From Xenopus tropicalis (lineage: Eukaryota; Chordata; Amphibia; Anura; Pipidae), in the NCBI RefSeq assembly GCF_000004195.4, contig NC_030677.2, positions 43,587,142 to 43,651,141 of the forward strand: a DNA stretch of 64,000 nt, written 5' to 3'. The notes under the pieces are model-generated. The model searched no databases. It was not told the DNA's origin and worked only from the letters and a program-made list of their open reading frames with translations. Each line of letters begins with the position of its first letter. Position 1 is the first letter of the stretch. Shown in pieces: positions 37,423 through 49,125 of this stretch. Position numbers and translations under genes: made by a program.

Positions 37423-39697
37423 AGTAATATTCTAAGACAATTTGCAGTTTAATTTTTATTTCTGGTGGGTCTTTTATTTTTGCACTTTGTTCAGCAACTT
37501 TCCAGTCTGGAATTTCAACAGCTTTCTGGTTGATACGGTCCAAATTACCTTAGCAACCAGGGAGTGGTTTGAATGAGAGGCTGGAATATGAGTAGGAGAG
37601 GGTATGAATAGAAAGATAAGTAATAAAAAGTTTTTTAGGTGCTGAGGTCAGTGACCACCTTTTGAAAGCTGGAAAGAGGCAGAAGAGTAAAACAAATAAT
37701 TAAAAAAACTATGCAAAATAAATAATGAAGACTGATTGAAAAGTTGCTTAGAATTGGCCATTCCATAACATACTTACTTAAGAGCAAGATCACCCCGTTA
37801 AACCTATCAGGTCTTTGCCCCACCTTTCCCCAAACCTGACATCACAGCAATGAAAAAAGCTATGCCCAACACAAGTAAATAATGAGAAAAAATGTTACAT
37901 TTAGAAAGTACAGGTAACTCTAGGTAAACTCTTACAGCAATACTGACATGTGCTTACAAAAAGCAGGAAGATATCAGTATTCCTTTGTGGGCTTCAAAGT
38001 AGGAGAGACTAAAACACCAATTTCATGACTACTAAGTGAACAACAAGGTGTTTTTATGTCCAGAGAGGAACGGATGTCATAATCATTCTGGGGACATAAA
38101 TATATTTTACACACTTTTCTAATATATGCCTGTTGACTTGCAAATGGACAGGTAATTTCTCTTAAAACATTATGTTACATAAAAACATTTTTTAACCCCC
38201 ATCTGGTCCTTGCAGCACCGCTCCGTTTATTACAAGCTCCATGATACAGCAAAGGCACTATAAAAGCCTATTATATAGTGTAATGCAAGCTTTAATGCCT
38301 TTAATGATTTTGTTCCTGTTTGTCAGTTTAATGGAGGAGAGCTTGAAAATTGTTTGGGAAGAAACCCAGAAATGTCTGAGTATTCAGCTCCAGGTAGCCT
38401 AAGCCAAGCGTGGTGTGCATCTGGCAAATGAATTTAATACTGAAATACTGACCAGATGGGTTGGTGGGTTTTTGCCATATTTACAAGGAAATCTGATCCT
38501 TAACTGCGCTAAGGTTTAGTGATGTATTGGTGTTGTGTAAAAGCTGCAAGCAATAAGAGCATTCTGAGTTTCTACATTTGCCTTGTTTCTCACTTATTTT
38601 GTTACCGTTTGGGTATTTGTATGTTTGCCTCATATTTATTTACTTCAGCACATCACAGTGGGGAGAATATGAGTAATCACAGGATATCGCCATATTATCA
38701 CATTTTAATGAAGCAGCATTTAGCACAATTTGTTTCCCAGGTTGGAACTGACACTTTCTAAAAAATGTTGATTTTTAATAATGGGAGTTGTTTGTAGTGA
38801 TCAGCATTTCTTTCTGTACTTGTGTGATCCGTGTAGTGCACACGGATATGTAGATCATTGGCAGTTCTCATTTGTAGGTCTTTATGTGTCAGATCAATAC
38901 TTACTGGTTTAGTTCTGGGTTGAAATCCAAAGCAAAACCAGTAAGTATTTATCTGATATTGGAAGGTGGCCAGGTATTGTCACCTAGAGATATGTTCCCT
39001 TAGAGTTTCTATGCTTGTCCAGGCAACATGTGGACAGTGTTCCTCAGACTGTGAGGCCAACTTCACTTTGGGCTTGCTTATATTTTAGGTGAGGCCTGGG
39101 GGCTTAATTTTGAGTGGTTGACCTAAAGCACTGATGGGTTGAAGGTTTAAAGAAGTAGATCTGCCCCTTATTTCTGCATTTTCCAGCTCCTCATACATGC
39201 CTTATGGTCCAAAATGAGTTCCAACATTTCAACCAGGGTACCCATAGATCCACAGATTACAGACAATTGTTTGTCAAATGGGACTCTGACATTACTGTAT
39301 TTGGGAACTTGGGATAATGGGTTGTCCTTATTCAGAAAGCTCCCATGGGTGTGTGAGTCAGTTTACATATAGGTTTTGGCATTTTAGAACAAATGCAATT
39401 ACATTTTCTAGGGAATACCTAACATTTGTATTTTAGGGAAACTGCAACTATTTACTCTTTCCTTTGAGCACTTAGTCATTTGCATCATACAGATGTGTGT
39501 TTTCCAGTAACTGACTAAATGTAAATCTCAATGCTAGGTGTATACATTCCGGTCTTTCCTGAAGGAATAGCTCCAACTGTGCACAGCACTAGCTGGACAT
39601 TATTAAAGTGAGCCTCAGAAATGAGCTTATTTGAAGTTTATGCCTTTGTACTTTTGGCCTGGATCTAGTGTCTACAAACCATTTTTGCTTTGGGCAG

Positions 39698-40027
39698 GTA
39701 ACCATTACAGACAACGGCCATCCTGCCAAATCTGCCGTCACTCGAGTTATTGTGAAGGTGTTGGATGAAAATGACAACAAGCCACAGTTTCTGCAGAAAT
39801 TTTACAAGATCAGACTTCCTGAGAGAGAAAAGCCAGAAAGAGAAAGGAATGCCAAAAGGGATCCAATTTACAGGGTCGTCGCTGTTGATAAGGACGATGG
39901 AGCGAACGCCGAAATCTCGTACAGCATCGAGGAAGGGGATGAGCATGGAAAGTTCTTCATTGAGCCAAAAACTGGGGTTGTGTCTTCCAAGAAGTCCTCT
40001 GCTGCTGGGGAATATGATATTCTCTCG
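39698..40027 (+). CDS. fat1: fat1 exon 5: EC repeat end, linker, and most of next EC
   Basis: The exon is 330 bases, phase 0 to 0, so skipping it would keep the frame. Acceptor GGGCAG; donor GTGAGG. Residues 1-22 finish the repeat begun in exons 3-4. LDENDNKPQF (residues 22-31) is the calcium linker. The next repeat starts FYKIRLPE and carries a charged insert, REKPERERNAKRD (residues 43-55), between its first two strands, then VDKDDG, AEISYSIEEG and PKTG. The insert is conserved in vertebrate FAT1. A 139-codon minus-strand frame over the same bases is a shadow. A stop soon after the exon confirms the donor. Confidence 0.95.
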
Positions 40028-40563
40028 GTGAGGCAACTTCTCTGCTTGTGTCTGCAAGTACATTGGGGAGGGAAGGGGTGACATTATATAGGGGACAGTG
40101 AACCCACTATTGCAGAATATAAGGATAAGTCAGTGAGAAGGTTATTCCTTTGTTACAATAATGCTCCTTCACATCTGCTTTGAGCAGCCTTCCCAAAAAC
40201 CGATTACCCTTGGTCTAGGCAGCCTCTAGCCCTCCAGCTGTTATTGGCCTATAACTTTTAACAGCAGAGAGTTGTCATTAGGTTCTGGGTTCCTGTAGTA
40301 ATGGATTCCTCCTCATGCACTGATATGATTCCATGGATGCTTGAGGAAGGCACCCTCCAGATTGGTATCCTTAGGGCTAGAGTCATGTGGGATACATTTT
40401 ATCTAATTTTGCATTTCCCTCAATCATGTGAAAGTCCCCAGAAATGTTGGCCCATGAAGGTAATTGACCATCCCTTCACTATTAATCAGAATGATGTATT
40501 CATAATTACAGTATCTATATATTGATTTTCTCTTGATTTGTATTCTGTGTTTCCTGTTACTAG
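40028..40563 (+). other. fat1: fat1 intron 5
   Basis: A 536-base intron, GTGAGG...TTACTAG. It includes a small fragment of the CCTCCAGCTGTTATTGG-type repeat near 40230. Nothing else is seen. Confidence 0.85.
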
Positions 40564-40774
40564 ATTAAAGCAGTTGATAATGGGAGGCCTCAGAAATCCT
40601 CAACCACTCGTTTGCACATAGAATGGATTGCTAAACCCGCGCCATCAGCAGAGCCCATTACCTTTGAGGAGCCATCATTCTCCTTCAGTGTGATGGAAAG
40701 TGATCCTGTTGCTCATATGATCGGCGTAATTACAACGGAACCCTTGGGCTCGCCACTGTGGTTTGACATCACCG
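40564..40774 (+). CDS. fat1: fat1 exon 6: EC end with degenerate linker, next EC start
   Basis: The exon is 211 bases, phase 0 to 1. Acceptor CTGTTACTAG; donor GTAAGT. It begins IKAVDNG, the usual C-terminal strand of an EC repeat. Where DxNDN is expected it reads [18 protein letters not shown] (40612-40665), so this junction lacks the calcium-linker residues. The next repeat follows, with [14 protein letters not shown], and the exon ends WFDITG, with the last Gly split by the intron. The degenerate linker is shared with mammalian FAT1, so it is not a sequencing error. Confidence 0.94.
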
Positions 40775-41984
40775 GTAAGTGTGCCCAGTAGACCCTGGGA
40801 GTGGAAGAAACTCTCTAGTTGAGCAATGTAATAGTGTGAGCACTATGGGGCTTTTTTCAGCACCCTTCTTTTCAATATCTTTGAAATGCACTCCTACATC
40901 ACCTAAGGCAGCCCCCATAGCCTAACACTAAAAGGAGCTTTTTCGTATGCTTTTTTAGGCAACTAATATCAGAAAAGCGCTGGCACATTCACTGGTCCGG
41001 CGACTTTAGTGTTAATGTATTGGGGATGCTTCAGGCTGTAAAAATTGCTTCATTGTCAGGGGAGGGATAACAGCCAGTTTACCCAGATACCCTAGCTAGT
41101 TACCTGCCTAGTTGGTTAATCTGGAGCCCAGCGCGCTACAGGTCTCTACTTCAGGCTCACTAGGGGCTTTGGCTACTCCAAAGGGAAAATGAAATAAGAT
41201 GATACAGTGGCCCTTTAAATGGTATTTCTACCCAGCGGTTAGCTTTAATTCAGAACAGCTGGGAGTGTAAGACTCCCCACCCTTAATAATGTGCCTGCCT
41301 GGTGCCTGTGTAATGTTCAGTCAAATTTAAAGAATAAGCCCTGCAGCGCAGGAAATGTTTAAGCCAGGATGCCTGCCCAGACACTGCCGCATACAAGTTT
41401 GTGCTGGAAATGTTTGAAGTGCGTAACGACTGCTGAAATGCTCTAATCACCGCAGCTTTGTGGGATCTCCAAGCATGGATGAAAGCAGGAGCATTATCTC
41501 ATTACAAGACCTATGTACATTTCTTGGAATTATTATTTGGGAATAGTATCTTTACAGTGGGTTTGGTTTTACTTCCCAGGAGGAATTTTTATTTTGTAAC
41601 AGCCATTTATATAACAAATTCCATCCTATCTTGAAAAGCTTTCTTGCTTGTGGGAAAATATATTTAAAAGGGAAATAATATACCGGTAAGTGATGGCAGC
41701 TAAATATTATTATAACTTTGTGTTTTTATAAAACTTCAATCTAAATACAAATATAGGCCTTCACAGAAAGCTTTGTTTAGCTGTGTATCTGGGCTTGATG
41801 TGTGTGAGCTGCCATACTTCTTGCTCTTGAGGTAAAATGAAGTATCTATAATTGACAAACAGCGCCCTCTGTGGCCAAATCAGTAAGTGTAATTTTTTGG
41901 AATGCAAATCACCATGTATTTTTGTTACTCAAAATGCATTTTTACCCTTAAAATTACCCGAAATCAGTGCTTTGTACTTGTGAC

Positions 41985-42291
41985 TAATGCTCGGGACCTG
42001 GGGTCTTCCCAGATAAGGGATCTTTCCATAATTTGGATCTCCATACCTTAAGTCTAGTAAAAAAGTACTTAAACATGAAATAAACCCAATAGAATTGTTT
42101 TGCCTCCAATAAGGATTAATTATATCTTATATGGAATCAAGTACAAGGTACTGTTTTATTACTATAGAGAAAAAGAAAATCATTTAAAAAAAATGTAATT
42201 ATTTGATTAAAATGGAGTCTACGGGAGATGGCCTTGCCGTAATCCAAAGCTTTCTGGATTGCGGCTTTCTTGATCCCATACCTGTAGTGGT
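41985..42291. mobile_element. Palindromic MITE, ACAGGTATGGGATC family, copy 3
   Basis: It shares AACATGAAATAAACCCAATA and CAAGTACAAGGTACTG, which are complements of modules in copies 1 and 2, and ends GATCCCATACCTGTA. The orientation of the interior is opposite to that of copies 1 and 2. Confidence 0.7.
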
Positions 42292-43138
42292 TGTGTTTTA
42301 CACAAGTGATCATTTTAGCTTGCCTTCTTTTCCTACCCAGTAGCCTTTCCAGACAATCCCCCAGTGCTTGCTGTGCGGTAACCCTGTCTTTTAAATGGTC
42401 AGCACAAGCATTTGGTCTGCCCAACCTATCATGCTCCCTGCTGTTTCTTGGACTGGAATATGTTTTCAGTAAGTGAATGTCTAATAAAGCAGAGCGGAAG
42501 GCAGCGTTTGGCAGTGTGATGCCATTGCAGCTTAAGGCAGCCCTGTAACGGAATGAAAGCTCAGCCTGGGGGCCTGTGTGCGGCAATAGAGCGCTCATTC
42601 AAGGTTGCACAAGTTTCTCTTTTATTGCCTTTTCCAAAACACATTCCCTTGCTAATTCGCATGCCAGAAGGTTAGACAAACAGCTTTGTGATTTTTGCTG
42701 TCATTTTGTGCGTGTATATAAAAATCGTACCTGAATTGATGGAAAGTAATAAAAGGCAAATCTTCCTTAAAGCCCTGTTCCTGATTCCTGTCTAGGACAG
42801 ATAATGTTCTCAATATGGTAAATGACTTTTAAAAGGAATAGTAAAGCCCAGACACGGAAAGGAGCCGTGTGATCTTAAAGTACTCTGTAGTGCCTGTCAG
42901 CATATATGCAAGGGATTTTGTTCTGCAAGGCTGTTCTCTGATAGATGGCCAAGCTTGGGCATAAAGACTTTATGGGTTCCAAGTGTTTGTATAATATTCT
43001 ACTGTCCAACAAAAGGCACTGCAGCTATTCAATTATCTTTGACACACCAAGCCCCATAGAGGTAGGGCAATACTAATAAAACATGTTCCTGTTACAGTAT
43101 TTCCCTTTTATACTTGCTTTTTTCCCACTGCTCTATAG

Positions 43139-44400
43139 GCATGATCTCCCCATACTATACCTGCTATCCCACAGCCACAGTCCCTTCCCAGGGGCTATTA
43201 TCCCCCCCACTGCTACTATAGGCACCATCTCTCCCTACTATACCTGCTATCCCACAGCCACAGTCCCTTCCCAGGGGCTATTATCCCCCCACTGCTACTA
43301 TAGGCACCATCTCTCCCTACTATACCTGCTATCCCACAGCCACAGTCCCTTCCCAGAGGCTATTATCCCCCCACTGCTACTATAGGCACCATCTCTCCCT
43401 ACTATACCTGCTATCCCACAGCCACAGTCCCTTCCCAGGGGCTATTATCCCCCCCACTGCTACTATAGGCACCATCTCTCCCTACTATCCCACAGCCACA
43501 GTCCCTTCCCAGGGGCTATTATCCCCCCACTGCTACTATAGGCACCATCTCTCCCTACTATACCTGCTATCCCACAGCCACAGTCCCTTCCCAGGGGCTA
43601 TTATCCCCCCCACTGCTACTATAGGCACCATCTCTCCCTACTATACCTGCTATCCCACAGCCACAGTCCCTTCCCAGAGGCTATTATCCCCCCCACTGCT
43701 ACTATAGGCACCATCTCTCCCAACTATACCTGCTATCCCACAGCCACAGTCCCTTCCCAGAGGCTATTATCCCCCCACTGCTACTATAGGCACCATCTCT
43801 CCCTACTATACCTGCTATCCCACAGCCACAGTCCCTTCCCAGAGGCTATTATCCCCCCACTGCTACTATAGGCACCATCTCTCCCTACTATACCTGCTAT
43901 CCCACAGCCACAGTCCCTTCCCAGAGGCTATTATCCCCCCACTGCTACTATAGGCACCATCTCTCCCTACTATACCTGCTATCCCACAGTCCCTTCCCAG
44001 AGGCTATTACCCCACTGCTACTATAGGCACTATCTCTCCCTACTATACCTGCTATCCCACAGCCACAGTCCCTTCCCAGAGGCTATTATCCCCCCACTGC
44101 TACTATAGGCACCATCTCTCCCTACTATACCTGCTATCCCACAGCCACAGTCCCTTCCCAGAGGCTATTATCCCCCCACTGCTACTATAGGCACCATCTC
44201 TCCCTACTATTCCTGCTATCCCACAGCCACAGTCCCTTCCCAGAGGCTATTATCCCACTGCTACTATAGGCACCATCTCTCCCTACTATACCTGCTATCC
44301 CACAGTCCCTTCCCAGAGGCTATTATCCCACTGCTACTATAGGCACCATCTCTCCCTACTATACCTGCTATCCCATAGCCGCTACCCAGAGGCTATTATC
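43139..44400. repeat. ~82-bp minisatellite, about 15-16 copies
   Basis: Head-to-tail units each contain GGCACCATCTCTCCCTACTA, then TACCTGCTATCCCACAGCCA, CAGTCCCTTCCCAGAGGCTA and TTATCCCCCCACTGCTACTA. Fifteen units keep CCCTTCCCAG and a sixteenth at the right end is decayed. Early units mostly read CCAGGGGC and later ones CCAGAGGC. A few units lack CTGCTATC-flanking blocks, which shows unequal exchange. The array is C-rich on this strand and non-coding. Confidence 0.95.
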
Positions 44401-44948
44401 TTATCCAACCAACCTACTCCTAAAATTGCTGTTCCACAGACAGAAACTTTGTTTTGCTATAACCGGAGTTTGTATATCTATCAGCCTTTAGATGGAAAAG
44501 GGAACTATGGATTATTAATTTATTTTGAAACCCATGTGTGAAATCCTCTGTCCATCCCTTCCATTATCTGAATTTCTTCTAACATCTTTTCACACTGTCT
44601 CTCTGCTGAATTACAACGTTTTTGATATCTTTGATATTTGTTGTGCTTATAACCTGTCGTGTAACTAACAATTCCTTGCTGTTTCTGTGTGACTTTTCTT
44701 AACTCTTTCTCTGCTTGTGCTGCCTGCTGCCAGGAGAGACAACACCTAGTGAAGTCTTTTACATCTTTCAGATGGCTTGTGATGCGGGTTGTATAGCAGC
44801 AGGTATCTGCCGAGATCTCCTAACCTGTCTTTGTTGGTTATGTTAGTCTTTCCCTATTACCTATCTTAGTGTGATTATTTTAGATTGAAGTAATGCTGCA
44901 CAGTGATGATACATAATGATCTATATTTTACTGTATATACAGTATAGA

Positions 44949-44974
44949 GATATATATATATATATATATATATT
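44949..44974. repeat. (TA)n microsatellite
   Basis: It is a simple TA run of about 26 bases. Confidence 0.9.
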
Positions 44975-46091
44975 ACCATGTCTTTCTTCAGTGTCAAAGT
45001 ATTCTGCTGAAAAAACCTCAATGATATTTACATCCTCCTGTGAAATCTCTGATACCATTTTATATAAAATGTTTGTGGTTTGGAATTATCCCATCTACTA
45101 TCTACTGGACGGCAGTGCTATGAGTCTGTCCACCTTATACACAGAGACAACAGGTCCTCTGTTATTACCATTATCAATACCTATATATAGGACATCAAGG
45201 CATTTTGTGCACTCAACTGCCCACAGTACTAGTTCTTAAACCCTCCCACCCACACGTATCTTCAAACATATCCCTTAGCTCAGAAAATCTTAACATATTA
45301 TAAAGAATTATTTACCCTTACTTCAAAAATATGAGATCATTAGAAAACACCTTGAAGTTTGTTGACCTTAAGGGCAGTAGCACACTCAATGCCTTGGGGC
45401 ATTTTGTGGCCTGGTGGCTGACACAGTGGCAAAATCACCTCCCTTTCATCTTAGTGGCAATTACCGGGGGCCTGGTGCACTCATGGATCAGACGTTTGTT
45501 GTTGAATGGATTCCTAAAAGCACAGAATTGCTATGTGTTCGATTGCCCCATGGTATAGTTTTTAATATTCTTACTTTCAAAAGAATAGAGGAGAAGTGCG
45601 GTATCCATACTTTTTAACCCCCCTCCCCTCAAAAGAAAATACATAATCTGCATGTTCTATCAAAAATCTACATCAGCAACAGAAACACCTGTATTATAGT
45701 TGTCTTATAGTGTTTTACAAATCAATCCATAAGTTAAGACACACATATACAGTTTACCTTGGTTAGAATGGGAATAATAGAATAAATGAGGGATAAATGT
45801 TAGCCTTAAGCAATCTACATTTTTGGTTTCTGTGATCCCTGGCTTGTTGCACTTACTAAAGAGTGGCACATCTCAGAAAGAAATAAGGATTAGGTAAAGC
45901 CAGGATAAGCCTACCTGAAGATCTATCAATCAGGGTCTGTGCTTAATACATATAAACCCAGCCAGTGTGCGGCTTGGCATGGCAGGCTTTATTTTAGTGT
46001 GTGCTGCTTTATGGCCATTATGTTGTTTGTTTTTGCTGAACATTGTGAAGAGCATTTTGCCGACGTCTGGCTTATTTCTGTATTTTACCAG

Positions 46092-46231
46092 GTGGAAACT
46101 ACGACAGCAGGTTTGATGTGGACAAGGGCACAGGAACCATCATTGTTGCTAGACCTCTTGATGCAGAACAGAAATCTAATTACAACTTGACAGTGGAGGC
46201 AACAGATGGGACAAGATCAGTCAGTACACAG
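46092..46231 (+). CDS. fat1: fat1 exon 7: middle of an EC repeat
   Basis: The exon is 140 bases, phase 1 to 0. Acceptor TATTTTACCAG; donor GTAATT. It starts [20 protein letters not shown] and continues with PLDAEQ and [11 protein letters not shown], ending STQ. This is the central part of the EC repeat opened in exon 6. The LDAE motif replaces the canonical LDRE, as in mammalian FAT1. Removing this exon would break the frame. Confidence 0.94.
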
Positions 46232-46868
46232 GTAATTGAATTGCTAATGAAGTGTTTAAATCAAGTGTTTTGTTCTCCTATACCTATGTAGCTGTGATTA
46301 TATACTGAACTAACCGAAGTGATTTCTAAAACCGAGTTTGCCAGAGAGGTTTCAGTCTCTTTCCCCCAGATGCTGGGATTAACAGACGTACCCTGGAATT
46401 TAGAAGACGAAACAGATGTTTAGCAGAGGACAATGGTAGTTAAGGCCCTGTGAAATGAATGTAGTTAACACCAAACAAGACAAACTTGCGTGCCAGTGAG
46501 AAGCAATGTGTTCCATAGGAAGCATTTAGAGAATTCTACCACATACTCTCTACAATACACACTGCCGTTACGTTCTGTTATTTTTGGTTATACAAATATT
46601 CTGTAGTATTTCTAGCAGATTCCAGCTGGAGTGCAGTTTGTAGGGTTTTTTTTGCATTCCTGCAAGGTATATTGCTACAATCAGGGCTACGGCAGAAAAT
46701 CTTTTTGCTCTGGTCTCTAACTCTCAAGAGGCACTGTGGTTAGAAAATGACCTTGGTAGATGTGTGAATGATATAATATTACATTACAAAATATGTTTTC
46801 TCATTAGTATTCATGGTAGGGAATCCCATGTTGTCTGCTCTAGCTGTTGAACTGCAAGCCCTGTACCC

Positions 46869-46890
46869 GGGGGGGGGGGGGGGGGGGGGG
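46869..46890. repeat. Poly-G run of 22 bases
   Basis: It is an uninterrupted G22 tract, flanked by GTACCC and CTGTAATTCAGCAGC. It lies inside a decayed repeat of the CTGTTGAACTGCAAGCCC type. It can form a G-quadruplex. Its exact length is prone to sequencing error. Confidence 0.9.
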
Positions 46891-48929
46891 CTGTAATTCA
46901 GCAGCATCTTGAGGGTCCCAGTTTGGGATGCCTAGCTTTTTCAAGTTGACCACTTCTGCCTATGTGTGCAGGTGGGCTTAGAACTGACAGTCAGAAATTC
47001 AATACTAAAACCATTTTGTCTTTTGAACACCAAGAATTATCACATTTAGAGCTGACAAAAAGGGGTTACAGAAGAAAATTTCTGTATCTGTTTTCTTATA
47101 TCTTCAGCATAAATGTTTATCTGAGACCTCTAGAGCTACTGCCCATGTTGGTACTCTTGGTGAAGGCCATTACAAATAGTAAGACCCATGTACAACTCCA
47201 CTACAGACCGACACAGCATTTTTGAAATTTTGTAGTGAACTTGTACAAATGGTAACTATTGTGGGACCCATATGATGTATATATCATATTTTAAATATAT
47301 AAAAAGCTATAATTACATAGTGAAAGCAAATCAATTTGGGAATCATTTTCTACAAAAGACTATGAAACTGATAACCCTGAAATCTCTGAATACATTGCTG
47401 CTTTCAAAAGGTTTATGGGGAATGTTATGCAGCAAAGTCTCGTAGGGCAGGAGGGCTTGGGTTCAGTCATGGATGCATATGGTATTGTTGGGTTCACTTC
47501 TTATATCAGATTTCTTTTGGGTAACAGAACATGATACAATGCATTTAACAGGGTTCTTTAGCAGCAGGCAAATGCACTCCGGAAGCAGCTAGTAGCCCGT
47601 GGTGACATTCGCTGCTTAATCATATAATATATATTACTTTCTCTTTAATATGTGTTCAAGGGGCTTGTAATTCCTGCAATTCTAATAGAATCCTCACAAT
47701 TTCAGAAAAACCTCAAAATAATCGTAATGCAGGCAGAAGGTTTAATTCATATAAGGTCCTTTCGTAACATAAAAATTCCTTGCTTCTGCGGTCATCCACA
47801 CACATTAAGCAGACACTCTTTAATTTTCAGATATTCATTGAAACGGAATTCTCATTGGGAATATCCGCTCTGCATATCCCTGTCATATTAAATCTCACTA
47901 TTACGTCCATGCATAAATAATTTATATTTTAATTTACAGAAATTGCTGCTCTGTGTCACGAGCTGTGAAATAGCCATTTGACAATCACCATAACAATCTC
48001 ACTGCTAAATGATACTGCACTAAATGTTTAACCAGCTATGGATGTTTGATCATGCACATTGCTTTCTACAAATTCTTTGTTTCTTCCCTTTCTATTGGAT
48101 GCCTGCCCCTCTTGCCTTATTTTGTTTTCCCAATTCTACCCACCACTTCTCTTCATATTCTTTTCTAAAATGTTGTATTATTTAAAGGACTATCAAACCT
48201 CTTTCCTTGACTTAATTATAGAATGAATTTCCATTTTAATTACGTTATTTGCAATTCAGATCGGTGTGGTTTAATGACTTTTATGACCCCACTTTAAAGT
48301 GTTACTGACGTTATTTGGTATCAGAAAGGAATGTCAGTATTAATGTCAGTTATTTTTCGGCCAAACTACCATACCCCAATGCTACTTACCTGTTTTGTAA
48401 GGTTATGAATAGAGGGGCATAAGTATGATAACATGGTTTTATTGGATCATTGTTAAAAGGCTATGTTTTCTAACTTAAATTTTGTTCTTCCTAGTGTTTA
48501 TCTGGTATAATATTATTACTAGTATAGAATACAGGGCTTATTTACAATGCCACGTGCAGTGTGCAAAGTGCAAAAAAAGGCCGCAATCTGCCATTTTTTT
48601 GCAGTTTGCCCACTGGGTGGTGCATTGCTTTAGGCTGCACTAGATTCAAAGGAGCAGGTAAGGGGTGGCACTCCCCTCGAAGCAGCAAGCTGAACCAGGG
48701 GCCCATCGAGGCCCTATCTAAAACAGGGCTGAGTTATATGCTATAAAGTTGTGCGCTTTACTAAGCGTTGGATATTTCACCTGGCACGCAAAGAGTGCCC
48801 CTTAGTTAAATGTATATTCAAATACATCATGCCCCTGCTCTGTTATTGAAAGTGCATGGCAACACTTCAGCTGGGCCTTAATATGAAGACTATTACAATG
48901 CAGCTTGTTGTTTTTTATTTTCTTATAAT

Positions 48930-49125
48930 TCTTTATATAACAATGATTCCACAGTGCTTTGCAGAGATCATTCCCTGCCTCAGTGGAGCTTTCCATTGAA
49001 GGGCCTCTCATACTTACACTCACTATGGTTAGATTTATCAGGCGCTGGTAACCCAAGAAACCCACACAGTGCCCTGGCTGGGATTGAACCCAGGACACCA
49101 ACACTACAAGGCAGCAATACTAAGC
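48930..49125 (-). mobile_element. tRNA-related SINE relic
   Basis: On the minus strand it runs from GGTGTCCTGGGTTCAATCCC, like a tRNA B box (GGTTCGAATCC), through CAGCCAGGGCACTGTGTGGG. The tail has GCACTGTGG and TTATATAAAGAATT. On the plus strand the tail reads TTTATATAACAATGATTCCA then CAGTGCTTTGCAGAG and CCTGCCTCAGTGGAGC, which is the same family as 7221-7400 and 63756-63958. Confidence 0.6.

Larger units (their letters stand above)
36262..37790. mobile_element. T2-like repeat interrupted by a hAT insertion
   Basis: Bases 36262-36296 (AAAGGGGTTGTTCACCTTTT then AGTATGATGTAGAG) continue directly at 37423 (AGTAATATTCTAAGACAATT), once one copy of the 8-bp target duplication is discounted. Farther right are CAAATTACCTTAGCAACCAG, GGCTGGAATATGAGTAGGAG and GAATTGGCCATTCCATAACA. 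These modules occur in this order in a repeat very common in Xenopus (recalled). The interrupting element is 36297-37414. Confidence 0.7.
36071..39697 (+). other. fat1: fat1 intron 4
   Basis: It contains a T2-like element (36262-37790) split by a 1.1-kb hAT element (36297-37414) that carries a minisatellite. Bases 37800-39690 hold no element or gene I can support. The intron ends in TTTGGGCAG. Confidence 0.85.
40775..46091 (+). other. fat1: fat1 intron 6
   Basis: It contains a palindromic MITE (41985-42291), the ~82-bp minisatellite (43139-44400) and a TA microsatellite (44949-44974). A 153-codon minus-strand frame (42137-42598) runs partly through the MITE and is not supported as a gene. 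44980-46080 shows nothing recognisable. The acceptor is TATTTTACCAG. Confidence 0.85.

Noticed and set aside
39845..39862. Furin site at RNAKRD in the charged insert
   Set aside because: The basic residue needed four positions before the cut is Asn here, so the minimal R-x-x-R is not met at KR.
39665..40084. 139-codon minus-strand frame
   Set aside because: It is the antisense shadow of fat1 exon 5.
42137..42598. 153-codon minus-strand frame
   Set aside because: Its C-terminal third is a MITE. The rest has no recognisable domain, and there is no splice or promoter support.
43139..44400. Repeat-protein gene in the 82-bp array (100-codon frame at 43083-43385)
   Set aside because: The frame stops within the array, the unit length is not a multiple of three in most units, and it lies in an intron.
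48930..49125. Functional tRNA gene from the GGTTCAATCC-like motif
   Set aside because: Only a B-box-like piece is seen, with no cloverleaf. It is the head of a SINE relic.
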